From Methanohalophilus profundi (GTDB lineage: Archaea > Halobacteriota > Methanosarcinia > Methanosarcinales > Methanosarcinaceae), in assembly GCF_004137855.1 (NCBI RefSeq), contig NZ_QBKB01000002.1, forward strand, positions 1,646,750 through 1,710,749: a stretch of DNA of 64,000 nt, written 5' to 3'. The notes below the pieces were generated by a model. That model was not told the origin of the DNA, did not search any database, and worked only from the letters and a program-made list of their open reading frames with translations. Shown here piece by piece: positions 39,715 through 48,645 of this stretch. The translations under genes and the position numbers were made by a program. Positions within the stretch are counted from its first letter, which is position 1; the number at the start of each line of letters is the position of its first letter.

Positions 39715-39740
39715 TTTATATAGTTATGCATTATAATGCA
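39715..39740 (+). promoter_or_regulatory. DUF134 promoter with a perfect palindrome at the start site
   Basis: A TATA box (TTTATATAG, 39715-39723) is followed by TGCATTATAATGCA (39727-39740), a perfect 14-bp palindrome that would cover the start of transcription, 5 bp before ATG 39746. A repressor dimer bound here would block the promoter; the DUF134 protein itself is the obvious candidate. Confidence 0.5.
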
Positions 39741-39745
39741 CTATT

Positions 39746-40018
39746 ATGGTGCGTCCCAGAAAAAAGAGAATGGTAGGCTTCCGTCACAGGTGTCGGCGTT
39801 TCAGTCCCGATGATACGAATGAAAGTATACCTGTTGTTGATGTCGGTGTAGATGAACTGGAATCCATGAGATTGAATATTTTGGAAAATATGTCTCAGGG
39901 AGAGGCTGCACAGAAAATGGGAGTCCATCAGTCTACATTTCAAAGAACCCTGCGCAGGGGTCTTGAAAAGTTGCGGATGCACTGGTCAATGGAAAAGTAT
40001 CTTTTTAGAAGGAGGTGA
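39746..40018 (+). CDS. DUF134 family helix-turn-helix DNA-binding protein
   Basis: A 90-residue protein beginning MVRPRKKRMVGF, the standard DUF134 start. The segment DELESMRLNILENMSQGEAA followed by QKMGVHQSTFQRTLRRGLEK (residues about 37-75) is a sigma-70 region-4-like helix-turn-helix. It is probably an autoregulated transcription factor; the palindrome at its promoter fits. Two small Gly-rich proteins and a radical SAM enzyme follow on the same strand with short gaps, suggesting an operon of four genes. Confidence 0.85.
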   Translation: MVRPRKKRMVGFRHRCRRFSPDDTNESIPVVDVGVDELESMRLNILENMSQGEAAQKMGVHQSTFQRTLRRGLEKLRMHWSMEKYLFRRR

Positions 40019-40025
40019 ACTCAAT

Positions 40026-40241
40026 ATGCCTGGAGGAGATGGCACAGGTCCAGATGGAAATGGTCCGATAGGGGCCAGAGGACAGGGTCGTAGAGGTGGT
40101 GGAAATCGCCCGGGCCGAGGAGCTGCAGCTCCGCAGAATTGCAGGTGTCCTTCATGTGGACATCTTGAACCACACCAGCCGGGTGTACCCTGCAGTCAGG
40201 CCAAATGTCCTGAATGCGGTTCCCAGATGGTGCGTGGTTGA
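40026..40241 (+). CDS. Small Gly-rich MPGGD protein with zinc ribbon
   Basis: A 71-residue protein. It begins MPGGDGTGPDGNGPIGARGQ, the N-terminal motif of DUF5320-like proteins, runs through a Gly/Arg-rich stretch, and ends in a rubredoxin-like zinc ribbon, CPSCGHLE with CPECGSQM (about residues 42-68). A strong GGAGG site sits before ATG 40026. Proteins of this type often lie near iron-molybdenum cofactor or Mrp/Nbp35-type genes in anaerobes; no biochemical role is known. Confidence 0.7.
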   Translation: MPGGDGTGPDGNGPIGARGQGRRGGGNRPGRGAAAPQNCRCPSCGHLEPHQPGVPCSQAKCPECGSQMVRG

Positions 40242-40291
40242 ATTTATAGACTGAAAACAATGTAGGAACAGACAAAGGAGGTTGTATTAAT

Positions 40292-40645
40292 ATGCCAGGT
40301 GGAGATAGAACCGGTCCCAGGGGAATGGGGCCTATGACAGGAAGAGGTGCAGGTTACTGCAGTGGAAATGAAGTGGCCGGATGGCAGAATAGTTTATTTG
40401 TTCATAACTCTGCCAGAGGAAGATTCCAGAGGTTTGGTGGTTTTTCGCGAGGCAGAGGTATGGGAAATTATTCTCGAAGACCTCTCACACAACCCGTGTA
40501 TGAATCAAGAACAAGTCCATCTTTAAAATTTGCATCTGTAAAAAAAGAACTTGAAAGTCTTGAGAAAGACAAGGAATGGATTTGTCAGCGCATAGAACAA
40601 TTGAAAGAACAACTTACAGAAACAGGAGCATTATCTGAGGATTAA
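40292..40645 (+). CDS. DUF5320 domain protein
   Basis: A 117-residue protein with the family start MPGGDRTGPRGMGPMTGRGA followed by GYC, a Gly/Arg-rich middle (about residues 30-75), and a C-terminal coiled coil (about 80-113, with KKELESLEKDKEWICQRIEQ). The coiled coil suggests oligomerisation. A strong AAAGGAGG site precedes ATG 40292. Its N terminus is nearly the same as that of the preceding small protein, so the two likely share a partner or a common processing or localisation step. Confidence 0.8.
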   Translation: MPGGDRTGPRGMGPMTGRGAGYCSGNEVAGWQNSLFVHNSARGRFQRFGGFSRGRGMGNYSRRPLTQPVYESRTSPSLKFASVKKELESLEKDKEWICQRIEQLKEQLTETGALSED

Positions 40646-40677
40646 TGGTCCCTTTTTAATTTTTGATGGGATTTTAG

Positions 40678-41664
40678 ATGACTAAACGCAAATCAAGGTT
40701 AATTTATGGGCCAATCCTTTCACGAAGGTTGGGCAGATCATTGGGGATAGATGTCATAAGCAATTCTTCCAGTCGGAAAAACTGTAATTTTGATTGTATT
40801 TACTGTCAGCTGGGTTCTGTTGCAAACAAGATTCAATCTGTAGAGGATGTTGTTGGATGTGTCTCATCTGCTGAAATTGTTGAAGGGATAAAACATTATC
40901 ATCGTAATATCGAAGATATTGACTACATTACCTTCTCGGGGACATGCGAACCGACACTTAATCCTGCACTGGGAAAAATGATCGATGGTATCCGGCAGAT
41001 ATCTTCTGTACCCATATGTGTGATAACCAATTCTTCTCTTACGGGCAGGGATGATGTACGCCAAAATCTTGCAAAGGCCGACCTTGTTGTTGCTACCCTG
41101 GTTTCAGGTTACGATAAGACCTTTGAAAATATAAACAGGCCTGCTTGCGGTATCCTGCTGGATGATATTATAGAAGGCCTTGCATCTCTTTCCCATATGG
41201 GCACTTGCAGGCTTTCCATTGAGGTCATGCTTGTTGACAGTGATAAATTTGGATACAACACATCGGATTCTGAAATCTCTCGTCTTGCTGACATTCTGGA
41301 ATATATCAATCCGGATGAAGTTGAAGTGCTTACAATTACCCGTCCGCCTGCTGAATCTTCCTTAAAGGCTGTCGATGAAATAAGATTGAAGGAAATTGCC
41401 AGTTATTTTGACAGCAGGCTTGGCAGGAGGAAGGTGCGTTTGGTACTGCGTGGTATCAGGAAGGGGCGCTCCACTATCAAACATGAGAATATTGAAGAAG
41501 AAGTTTATGACCTAATCCTGCGTCGCCCCTGTACTGCCGAGCAGGTGATTGCTTCACTTGGTCTTAATAGGGAAACCCTTATTCCTGTTCTTGAGAATAT
41601 GGAATATGGGGGAAAGATTGAGTTGGTCCGGGAAGACAAAAGCTGGTATTATAGAGTTTTATGA
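40678..41664 (+). CDS. Radical SAM protein with C-terminal winged-helix domain
   Basis: A 328-residue enzyme. The cluster-binding motif CNFDCIYC (CxxxCxxC, about residues 36-43) sits early, followed by the SAM-binding TFSGTCEPTLNP (about 83) and other barrel strands. The last 70 residues (from ENIEEEVYDLILRRPCTAEQ) look like a winged helix. The front GPILSRRLGRSLGIDVI is typical of COG0731-like radical SAM proteins related to Tyw1. The substrate is unknown. It lies 32 bp after the DUF5320 gene. Confidence 0.85.
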   Translation: MTKRKSRLIYGPILSRRLGRSLGIDVISNSSSRKNCNFDCIYCQLGSVANKIQSVEDVVGCVSSAEIVEGIKHYHRNIEDIDYITFSGTCEPTLNPALGKMIDGIRQISSVPICVITNSSLTGRDDVRQNLAKADLVVATLVSGYDKTFENINRPACGILLDDIIEGLASLSHMGTCRLSIEVMLVDSDKFGYNTSDSEISRLADILEYINPDEVEVLTITRPPAESSLKAVDEIRLKEIASYFDSRLGRRKVRLVLRGIRKGRSTIKHENIEEEVYDLILRRPCTAEQVIASLGLNRETLIPVLENMEYGGKIELVREDKSWYYRVL

Positions 41665-41707
41665 TTATTCTTTCCTGCGACCACTAAATATATACATGAA
41701 TAATCAT
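41661..41707 (+). promoter_or_regulatory. acs promoter flanked by an inverted repeat
   Basis: ATGATTATT (41661-41669) and AATAATCAT (41699-41707) form a perfect 9-bp inverted repeat with a 29-bp gap, enclosing the TATA box TAAATATATAC (41685-41695) of acs. The half-sites lie just upstream of the BRE/TATA and just before the expected start, as operators often do. The left half overlaps the stop of the radical SAM gene. Confidence 0.35.
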
Positions 41708-41743
41708 TATAGATTCGTGTAATTTTAGGGGATGGCATAACCT

Positions 41744-43684
41744 ATGAAAGAAACAATAGAATCATCACTTGCAGAAGAACGTGTTTTTGAACCATCTGAA
41801 GATTTCAAGGCCCGGGCCAATATGAATGACCCGGACATCTACCGGAAAGCAGATGAGGACCTTGAAGGATTCTGGGGCAGTCTTGCGGAATATATTGACT
41901 GGTTTGAAAAATGGGATCAGGTACTTGAATGGAATCCTCCTCACAGCAATTGGTTTCTGAATGGTAAGGTCAATGCATCATATAATTGCCTGGACAGGCA
42001 TCTTTCTGCCAAAGGGGATAAACCAGCCATTATATGGGAAGGGGAGATGGAAAATACCCGCACCTACACTTACAATGAACTATTTTATTCCACCTGCCGC
42101 TTTGCCAACGCATTGAAAGAATTGGGAGTCCAGAAGGGGGATATTGTTACAATATACCTGCCGATGATCCCCGAAGCTGTGATTGCGATGCTTGCCTGTG
42201 CAAGGATTGGTGCCCCTCACAGTGTGGTATTTGCCGGCTTTTCCCATGAGGCACTTGCTCAGCGCATTGAAAATGCAGGCAGCAAATTTGTCATTACATG
42301 TGATGGTTACTACCATAAAGGCAAATTAATAGGCCAGAAAGAAAAAACCGATCTGGGACTGGAAAAAACAGAGGGTGTGGAACATGTCCTTGTAGTAAAT
42401 CACACTGCAACCCCGGTAAATTTCATTGAGGGGCGGGATGTGTGGTGGCATGATCTTGAAAAACAGGTTGATTACCAGTGTCCTGCGGAACATATGGATT
42501 CTGAAGATACGCTTTTCCTCATGTATACCAGTGGAACCACAGGGAAACCCAAGGGTGTGGTTCACAGTACAGGCGGTTATCTTGTGGGTACCTGCATTAC
42601 TGCCAGCTGGGTATTTGATCTGAAGGATGATGATATTTACTGGTGTACGGCAGATGTGGGATGGATTACCGGTCATTCCTATATTGCATATGGTCCCCTT
42701 CTCAACGGCGCAACAGTGTTACTGTACGAAGGAGCTCCCGATTATCCCGAAAAAGGGCGGTTCTGGGACATTATTGAAAAACATGGTGTTACAATATTCT
42801 ATACGGCACCTACCGCTATCAGGACATTTATGAAATGGGGCGAACATCTGCCTCTAAAACATGACCTATCTTCCCTTCGTTTGTTGGGTAGTGTCGGGGA
42901 ACCTATCAACCCCCGGGCCTGGTTGTGGTATTATGAGAATATCGGAGGCAAGCGCTGTCCTATAGTTGATACGTGGTGGCAGACAGAAACAGGTATGATA
43001 ATGATCACACCCCTGCCAGGCATTACTCCGATGAAACCCGGCAGTGCTGTCCGCTCGTTCCCGGGAATCAAGGTGTCCATTCTCGATGAAGAAGGCAATG
43101 TGGTTCCGGAAGGGCATGGTGGCTATCTTGCAATTGAAAAACCCTGGCCCAGCATGATCCGGACCATTCACGGGGATGAGGAACGCTTCATTGAAACTTA
43201 CTGGAGTAAATGGGGCAATGATATCTATATGTCAGGGGATGGTGCCCGTATTGATAGGGATGGTTATGTCTGGGTACTTGGAAGACTTGATGATGTGATC
43301 AAGGTCTCCGGTCACAGACTGGGTACCATGGAAATTGAAAGTTCTCTTGTATCCCATCCGGACGTAGCAGAAGCTGCTGTTGAGGGGAAAGAGGATGAAA
43401 TTAAGGGGGAAGTAATAGTTGGCTATGTTGTGCTTGAAGCCGATGTTACTGTTAGTGATGAGCTGAAAGAGCAACTTAAGGGTCATGTTGTAGATGAGAT
43501 TGGGCCGATAGCCCGTCCTGCTGCGATAGTTTTTGCAGAGGATCTGCCAAAGACCCGTAGTGGAAAGATTATGCGCCGGGTCCTGCGCGCAATAACAAAT
43601 AATACTGATCCCGGAGATGTGACCACTCTGCATAATCCTGAAGTGGTTGAAGAACTCAAAAGAAAAGTTCATCTATCAGATTAA
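41744..43684 (+). CDS. acs: Acetyl-CoA synthetase, AMP-forming
   Basis: A 646-residue adenylate-forming enzyme that activates acetate to acetyl-CoA through acetyl-AMP. Motifs are [18 protein letters not shown] (ATP-binding, about residue 262), [10 protein letters not shown] (about 410), and the C-terminal [10 protein letters not shown] with the catalytic lysine (about 610). The [18 protein letters not shown] front is typical of true Acs. It uses two ATP equivalents per acetate, so in a methylotrophic methanogen it fits assimilation of acetate at low concentration. The pyrophosphate made could feed HppA. Confidence 0.95.
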   Translation: MKETIESSLAEERVFEPSEDFKARANMNDPDIYRKADEDLEGFWGSLAEYIDWFEKWDQVLEWNPPHSNWFLNGKVNASYNCLDRHLSAKGDKPAIIWEGEMENTRTYTYNELFYSTCRFANALKELGVQKGDIVTIYLPMIPEAVIAMLACARIGAPHSVVFAGFSHEALAQRIENAGSKFVITCDGYYHKGKLIGQKEKTDLGLEKTEGVEHVLVVNHTATPVNFIEGRDVWWHDLEKQVDYQCPAEHMDSEDTLFLMYTSGTTGKPKGVVHSTGGYLVGTCITASWVFDLKDDDIYWCTADVGWITGHSYIAYGPLLNGATVLLYEGAPDYPEKGRFWDIIEKHGVTIFYTAPTAIRTFMKWGEHLPLKHDLSSLRLLGSVGEPINPRAWLWYYENIGGKRCPIVDTWWQTETGMIMITPLPGITPMKPGSAVRSFPGIKVSILDEEGNVVPEGHGGYLAIEKPWPSMIRTIHGDEERFIETYWSKWGNDIYMSGDGARIDRDGYVWVLGRLDDVIKVSGHRLGTMEIESSLVSHPDVAEAAVEGKEDEIKGEVIVGYVVLEADVTVSDELKEQLKGHVVDEIGPIARPAAIVFAEDLPKTRSGKIMRRVLRAITNNTDPGDVTTLHNPEVVEELKRKVHLSD

Positions 43685-43712
43685 CATTCAAACTGCTAGA
43701 GGTTTAATGTTC

Positions 43713-44360
43713 ATGGAAAGGAATACCGGCCTTATAGTTGCAATGGATGTTACGCGTATGGATTGCGCCGTCGAGATTGCCGGCGAAGTTGCTGAATGTG
43801 TGGATGCCATAAAGGTGGGCTATCCTCTGGTGCTCTCTGAAGGTTTAAGTGTACTATCCCGACTTGCCGATTATGCTCCCGTCATTGCTGACTTTAAGGT
43901 TGCCGACATTCCATATACGGATGAACTTATCTGCGAGCAGGTATTCAAGGCAGGCGCCAGCGGTGTAATCGTGCATGGTTTTACAGGTGAGGATAGCCTG
44001 AAAGCCTGTATAGGTGTGGCCCGATGTTATGATGGGGATATTTATGTAGTCTCTGAAATGAGCCATCCCGGTGGTGCGAAGTATTTCCAGCCGATAGCCG
44101 ATGAGATTGCTTCAATGGCCTATGAATTCGGTGCTACAGGTATTGTCGCACCGGCTACCCGGCCAGAAAGGGTGAAGCACCTGCGTTCTATAATAGGTGA
44201 TGGTCTTTCTATTATATCCCCTGGTGTAGGTGCACAGGGAGGTAAAGCCTCTGATGTGATTGCAGCAGGTGCGAACTGGATTATTGTGGGTCGAAGTATT
44301 TATAATTCAGAAAACCCCAAAGAAACAGCCATGGAACTTGTTACCGGGATTGGTATCTAA
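43713..44360 (+). CDS. pyrF: Orotidine 5'-phosphate decarboxylase
   Basis: A protein of about 215 residues that decarboxylates OMP to UMP, the last step of pyrimidine synthesis. It has a TIM barrel with [12 protein letters not shown] at the start, the catalytic [12 protein letters not shown] (about residue 60), and [11 protein letters not shown] at the phosphate-binding end. ATG 43713 is favoured over ATG 43707 because the AGAGGT site is then about 9 bp upstream. A box C/D sRNA begins 4 nt after its stop. Confidence 0.94.
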   Translation: MERNTGLIVAMDVTRMDCAVEIAGEVAECVDAIKVGYPLVLSEGLSVLSRLADYAPVIADFKVADIPYTDELICEQVFKAGASGVIVHGFTGEDSLKACIGVARCYDGDIYVVSEMSHPGGAKYFQPIADEIASMAYEFGATGIVAPATRPERVKHLRSIIGDGLSIISPGVGAQGGKASDVIAAGANWIIVGRSIYNSENPKETAMELVTGIGI

Positions 44361-44363
44361 GGA

Positions 44364-44425
44364 AAAAGCCAGTGATGATATACTCTTCTGAGATAGTGAT
44401 GAGCCCTATGAGTTCTGAGGCTTTT
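44364..44425 (+). ncRNA. Box C/D guide sRNA
   Basis: All four boxes are present and perfect: C GTGATGA (44372-44378), D' CTGA (44388-44391), C' GTGATGA (44396-44402), D CTGA (44415-44418). The ends pair as AAAAGCC (44364-44370) with GGCTTTT (44419-44425). The guide before D' is TATACTCTT and the guide before D is GCCCTATGAGTT. By the N+5 rule the D guide would methylate the C in 5'-AACUCAUAGGGC; CUCAUA looks like a tRNA-Met anticodon loop with C34 as target, but the flanks do not form an obvious anticodon stem, so the target is a guess. Confidence 0.85.
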
Positions 44426-44473
44426 ACTTTTTACATTCGGGTTCGGTGTTGATTTATATTCAGGAGAAGGTGC

Positions 44474-45611
44474 ATGACCAAAAATGAGTTGACCGTAAAT
44501 TGTAGGGATGGGGATTGTGAACCTCTTCTTGAAACATCTGCCGGTGAAAAAGTTTTCAGGTCAGGCACAGATTCCGTTATAGTTACACTGCCAAAAGGCA
44601 GGAGAATAATTTCCAATTCCTGGCTCAATGGTGGTATCCGTGATGATATCAATGTCCTTATCAATCAGCGAATAGGAAGGCATGTCGGAAGTGAAGATGA
44701 GCTGGAGGAAGGAAGTGTTGAAGGTTATCTCACCCATGTAGTGGAGCAACTCGGCTATTCTGCATCAAATGCAGCTGCATTGCTAACTGCTGCAAGTATG
44801 GAGAATGTTGCTTTTGTCACGCACTCTTTCCGTGGCCTTGAAGTAACAGCAATTGCAACCGCGGGCCTAGAAGTAAATGCATGCAGTCCTGGAGACCCTG
44901 CTTCCTATTATCAGGAAAATGATAAATGGCAATCTCTTGGCGGGACAATAAATATGATTCTTCTAATAGATGCAAATTTACCGTCATATGCTCTTACCAG
45001 GGCCTGGATGACTGCCACTGAAGCCAAATCAGCAGTTCTGCATCAATTAATGATTCCAAGTCGTTTTTCTGAAGAATTGGCTACCGGAACCGGGACTGAT
45101 ATGATGGCAATCGTATCCAATGATTCTGCCTCTCTGCAATTGACTGATGCAGGTCCTCATTCCAAACTTGGTGAGCTGATATGCAAATGTATAAACCAGG
45201 TCCTTTTAAAAGCCCTGGATCAGCAATCAGGTATATCCGCTGTTTCCCAGCGGGATATGCTCGTAAGGCTTGACAGGTTTGGGGTTGATGAAAAGTATTT
45301 CTGGAAAGTTTCTACATCCCTTGAGGGAGATAACAAAAAAAGGTCCATTTTATGACAATCTCAGGAATATTTCACGTAAACCTGCTATGGTTGCATTGAT
45401 TTCTTCTATTCTCCATCTTGTCGATGAAGTGAGATGGGGCCTGATCCCTGAAAACAGTGCAAAGAAAGTAGCTTTTTCCCAGATGCGTCAACTGGACAAC
45501 GTTTTGAATTTGAGTATGGATGTCCCTTACGATTATTTGCTGGATCCGAAAGAATCAATAATTGAGAACTGGGTAAGAGTTACTTCCTGGATTGTAAAAA
45601 GAAATGTTTAA
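44474..45611 (+). CDS. cbiZ: Adenosylcobinamide amidohydrolase CbiZ, one frameshift
   Basis: CbiZ removes the aminopropanol side chain from adenosylcobinamide so that salvaged corrinoids can re-enter B12 synthesis as cobyric acid. Family segments are NGGIRDDINVLINQ, THSFRGLEVTAIATAG and TATEAKSAVL with TGTGTD (about residues 215-240). The frame breaks at the A7 run 45335-45341; removing one A joins the protein to a conserved-looking C-terminal part (GPFYDNLRNISRKP to the stop at 45611), about 378 residues in all. A GGAGAAGG site precedes the ATG. Confidence 0.85.
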
Positions 45612-45650
45612 TTCCTTTACTATAATATTAATATAAAAACGGTGTTTACC

Positions 45651-46538
45651 ATGAATCTGAGAAATTATATAGCCACTTATTGTACTGATTCTAAGAAAAA
45701 GCCAACAGGTGTCATAGTTCATAGTGCAGAAATAGGAGACGAACTTCCTGAATTGCCGGATCGCTTTTTCTACATGGCTGAGTGGTCTGATGTGCCTTCC
45801 AGGCGTATATGGAAAAGTGAGCCTTATCAGTCAGTATTGATTCATGAAAATGGAAAACTCATCATCCACGAACACCTCAGAAAAGCTAACTTCCGGATTC
45901 ATTTGCTGGAGCTGGAAGAGAAATACGAAACCTCCTCTCGAGCGGGACATTTCGTTCTATCAGTTCCTGAAGCTTTCGAGTTTGCCTATAATGCACACGG
46001 GGATACAGCAAGACGATGTTCCAGGACGCCCTATATATCTCATCCAATGGACGTTGCATCCATCCTCTTAAAGAACAGTGCTCCTGATATAGTTGTAATT
46101 GCAGGTCTGCTGCATTCGATCAAAAAAGAGTCTAAAATAGATATGGTTGAAGTGGAGAATAAGTTTGGTGAGACGGTTGTAAATTTTGTAAGGGCAGTAG
46201 ATGAACTGGACCAAACAGATGATCCATCCCTGTTATCTGTTGATGAAAATATGTGGAAGGAGCGCAATGAAGCCTGCCTGAAGGCACTTGAAGATGTTGG
46301 AAGGGATGTCAAACTCCTGTTCTGTGCAGACAAACTTGCCAGCATAAGGGATATGATGGATGAAGAAAATATTCACGGAAACATAATATGGAATCATTTT
46401 ACAGTAGGTAAAGAATCTCATAAATGGTATTATGGCCGATTGCTAAGGTCTTTTGAATCCCAACCCCATAGTATTATCGATAGCCCAATGTATAAACAAT
46501 TGAAAATATGTGTCGAGCAGTTTTTTATTGATGGCTGA
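45651..46538 (+). CDS. HD-domain (RelA/SpoT hydrolase-like) protein with altered HD motif
   Basis: A protein of about 295 residues. The N-terminal 100 residues are unlike known domains. From EAFEFAYNAHGD (about 110) to CADKLASIRDMM (about 230) it follows the HD hydrolase domain of (p)ppGpp enzymes: TPYISHPMDVASILL supplies the first His. The paired HD motif, however, reads AGLLHSIKKE, with Ser in place of the metal-binding Asp. There is no synthetase domain. It may be a non-catalytic nucleotide binder. A GTG 9 bp upstream is a possible alternative start. Confidence 0.7.
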   Translation: MNLRNYIATYCTDSKKKPTGVIVHSAEIGDELPELPDRFFYMAEWSDVPSRRIWKSEPYQSVLIHENGKLIIHEHLRKANFRIHLLELEEKYETSSRAGHFVLSVPEAFEFAYNAHGDTARRCSRTPYISHPMDVASILLKNSAPDIVVIAGLLHSIKKESKIDMVEVENKFGETVVNFVRAVDELDQTDDPSLLSVDENMWKERNEACLKALEDVGRDVKLLFCADKLASIRDMMDEENIHGNIIWNHFTVGKESHKWYYGRLLRSFESQPHSIIDSPMYKQLKICVEQFFIDG

Positions 46539-46562
46539 TTTTTTTTATTTTGTGGTACGAAT

Positions 46563-47342
46563 ATGGGTGTATCTATAGTCGAGCTTGTATGTCGCTCGGA
46601 AAAACGGAAAAACTTGCTTGTCTACCTAAAAGATGGCCCCCGGAATATGGCTGCTATCAAAAAGGCTCTTGATGTCACATCAACCGGTGTGCTCCCTCAG
46701 ATAAAGCTTCTTAAAGACAATAATATCATTTTACAGAAAGATGATGAATATGAATTGTCTATTTTTGGTAGCATTGTGGTGCAGAAAATAATGCCGGTTT
46801 TCAAACTGACCAGGACACTTGAAAAGAATCCTGAATACTGGTTTTCCAGGGATATTTCCGCTCTTCCAATGCAATTTATGGAAAGGCTGGGTGATCTGGG
46901 CGATTCAAAGGTCATTGAACCGGATGTCAATTCTCTCTTTGATCCGCCTCAGGAATTAATAGACCATTTGCTTGTAAGTCGCCATGTTATAGCCATCACT
47001 TCTTATTTCCATCCTTATTATGTCAGGCATTTTTTGGAATTGGCTAGAAAAGGCGTGGAGATAAACCTGATCTTCACCAATGATGTCTATGAACGTATTG
47101 TTGAAGATTATGGAGAAAAAGCAGAGGTTTTTTTTGGAATGGATAACACCAATATATATATCCACGAGGGCGATTTGCCGGTAGTTAGTATAGTCTGTGC
47201 GGACGGGTTTTTCCTGTTGTCCCTCCTTAACGAGAAGGGAATATATGATCACAATAAACTTATCAGTACCAGTGAAGAAGCGATAAAGTGGGGGCATGAC
47301 CTGTTCGAATACTGTTGTCTTGAGTCACAAAAGAAGAAATGA
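46563..47342 (+). CDS. Winged-helix transcriptional regulator with DUF1724 domain (Msr type)
   Basis: A 259-residue protein with an N-terminal ArsR-like winged helix (residues 1-85, NMAAIKKALDVTSTGVLPQI as recognition part) and a C-terminal DUF1724 domain (about 95-250). This layout is that of the Msr regulators that control methyltransferase gene expression in Methanosarcina. The local target is unknown, as no methyltransferase genes for methanogenesis lie close by. It starts 24 bp after the HD-domain gene and may be co-transcribed. Confidence 0.8.
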   Translation: MGVSIVELVCRSEKRKNLLVYLKDGPRNMAAIKKALDVTSTGVLPQIKLLKDNNIILQKDDEYELSIFGSIVVQKIMPVFKLTRTLEKNPEYWFSRDISALPMQFMERLGDLGDSKVIEPDVNSLFDPPQELIDHLLVSRHVIAITSYFHPYYVRHFLELARKGVEINLIFTNDVYERIVEDYGEKAEVFFGMDNTNIYIHEGDLPVVSIVCADGFFLLSLLNEKGIYDHNKLISTSEEAIKWGHDLFEYCCLESQKKK

Positions 47343-47433
47343 TTACTATTGTCCTGCGTTCATTATTAATACATGAAACGAAATAGTATTTATATGATAA
47401 CGGTGGACTTTAAGCTTGAAGAGTGGTGATTCG

Positions 47434-47631
47434 ATGCCAAAAACCCTCGATATTGCAGAATTCAGGAATATGGTAGAAAAAACAAAAAAGTTGCACGAAG
47501 ACCTTTCTTCTCTGTCCCATAAGATGGATGATGAGGTGAAATGCAATAGGGATTATGGTTTGTCCCGACACTCTTCTGAATTATACTATGAATCTGATTT
47601 ACTTTCTGCCGATAAACGCAAGGGTAAATAA
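47434..47631 (+). CDS. Small hypothetical protein
   Basis: A 65-residue hydrophilic protein starting MPKTLDIAEFRNMVEKTKKL, with a predicted N-terminal helix or coiled coil (about residues 7-35) and one cysteine. I do not recognise a family. A GTGGTGA site precedes ATG 47434 and a TATA box (about 47387-47396) lies about 40 bp upstream, which supports a real gene. Confidence 0.55.
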   Translation: MPKTLDIAEFRNMVEKTKKLHEDLSSLSHKMDDEVKCNRDYGLSRHSSELYYESDLLSADKRKGK

Positions 47632-47705
47632 TCCTTGCTCATGTGCGGCTTTATGGCCAAATATCTCTAAGTGACAAGTATTTATTATTTATGGAACGGG
47701 TCAAT

Positions 47706-48239
47706 ATGGCAGATAAAAAGAAAGGAAACAATCCGTCTGGTAGTGATGATTCTTTCAGTGATATTACTGATATGATCGAACAGATGATGCAGAGATTCGG
47801 AGTAGGTATAGAAGAATTCTCTGATGAGCCTTTCATTTATGGTTTTTCTATTACACAGCGTGCTAATGAGGATCCTGAAATCAGGGAATTTGGCAATATC
47901 CCATCTGATTATAATGATTTTGAAGAAGAAATTGATCCTTTAGATGGTCCCATATCCATAGATGAGAAAAAGCCTCTGATAGACGTTCTTGAAATAGACG
48001 GGGAAGTGTATGTTACCGCAGAAATTTCAGGTATGTCCAGAGATGATATTTCTGTCTGTGCAACAGACCAGTACCTGGAGATCAATGCTTCCAATAAATA
48101 TTATACATATTCCGAAACTCTCGAAATGCCTCTAAAAGTAGATCCTAATAGTGCAAAAGCAACTTTCCATAATGGTGTTCTTGAGGTAATATTTTCTGTA
48201 AGGGAAGAAGCCGGGAAAGTGGATATTAAAATTAATTAA
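47706..48239 (+). CDS. Hsp20/alpha-crystallin family small heat shock protein
   Basis: A protein of about 177 residues with a C-terminal alpha-crystallin domain (about 98-175: PLIDVLEIDGEVYVTAEISG, then DDISVCATDQYLEINAS, then NGVLEVIFSV). The N-terminal half is longer and more acidic than usual and ends without the common I-x-I tail beyond VDIKIN. It is a predicted ATP-independent chaperone. A TATA box at about 47679-47688 would place the transcript start near ATG 47706. An in-frame ATG at 47691 is possible. Confidence 0.8.
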   Translation: MADKKKGNNPSGSDDSFSDITDMIEQMMQRFGVGIEEFSDEPFIYGFSITQRANEDPEIREFGNIPSDYNDFEEEIDPLDGPISIDEKKPLIDVLEIDGEVYVTAEISGMSRDDISVCATDQYLEINASNKYYTYSETLEMPLKVDPNSAKATFHNGVLEVIFSVREEAGKVDIKIN

Positions 48240-48273
48240 CCCTTCTAATTAATTTGTTTTGGTGGTGCACCAG

Positions 48274-48645
48274 GTGAATTGTTTTGGGAAGAAAGTACTT
48301 GTAGTGGATGACGAAGCGCATTTACGTAACCTTCTTCAAAATTTGTTGGAATTGAATGCTATTTCTACATCGTGTGCTTCCAGCGGGGAAGAATGTCTTT
48401 TGATGCTTGAATCATCCCTGCCGGATCTTGTCCTTCTTGATGTCATGATGCCGGGCATGGATGGGTGGGAAGTTTTCCACCGCATTAAAGAAAAGTATGA
48501 ACATTTGCCAGTTGTTCTTCTGACTGCCAGGAATCATGATTTTGACAAAATGATGGGATTGGATATCCTCAAAGCTGATGATTATATTACCAAACCCTTT
48601 GACAACGATGAACTCGTAGAATGTGTTTGTAACCTTCTGGATTAA
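48274..48645 (+). CDS. Single-domain response regulator (CheY-like)
   Basis: A receiver domain of about 123 residues with no output domain. VLVVDDEAH gives the acidic pair, LVLLDVMMPGMDG the phosphorylated Asp (about residue 51), and YITKPFDN the conserved Lys. The GTG start at 48274 has a GGTGGT site before it; earlier in-frame GTG and TTG codons are less likely. The cognate kinase is not known. Its end overlaps that of the next gene, tail to tail, by 4 bp. Confidence 0.88.
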   Translation: MNCFGKKVLVVDDEAHLRNLLQNLLELNAISTSCASSGEECLLMLESSLPDLVLLDVMMPGMDGWEVFHRIKEKYEHLPVVLLTARNHDFDKMMGLDILKADDYITKPFDNDELVECVCNLLD

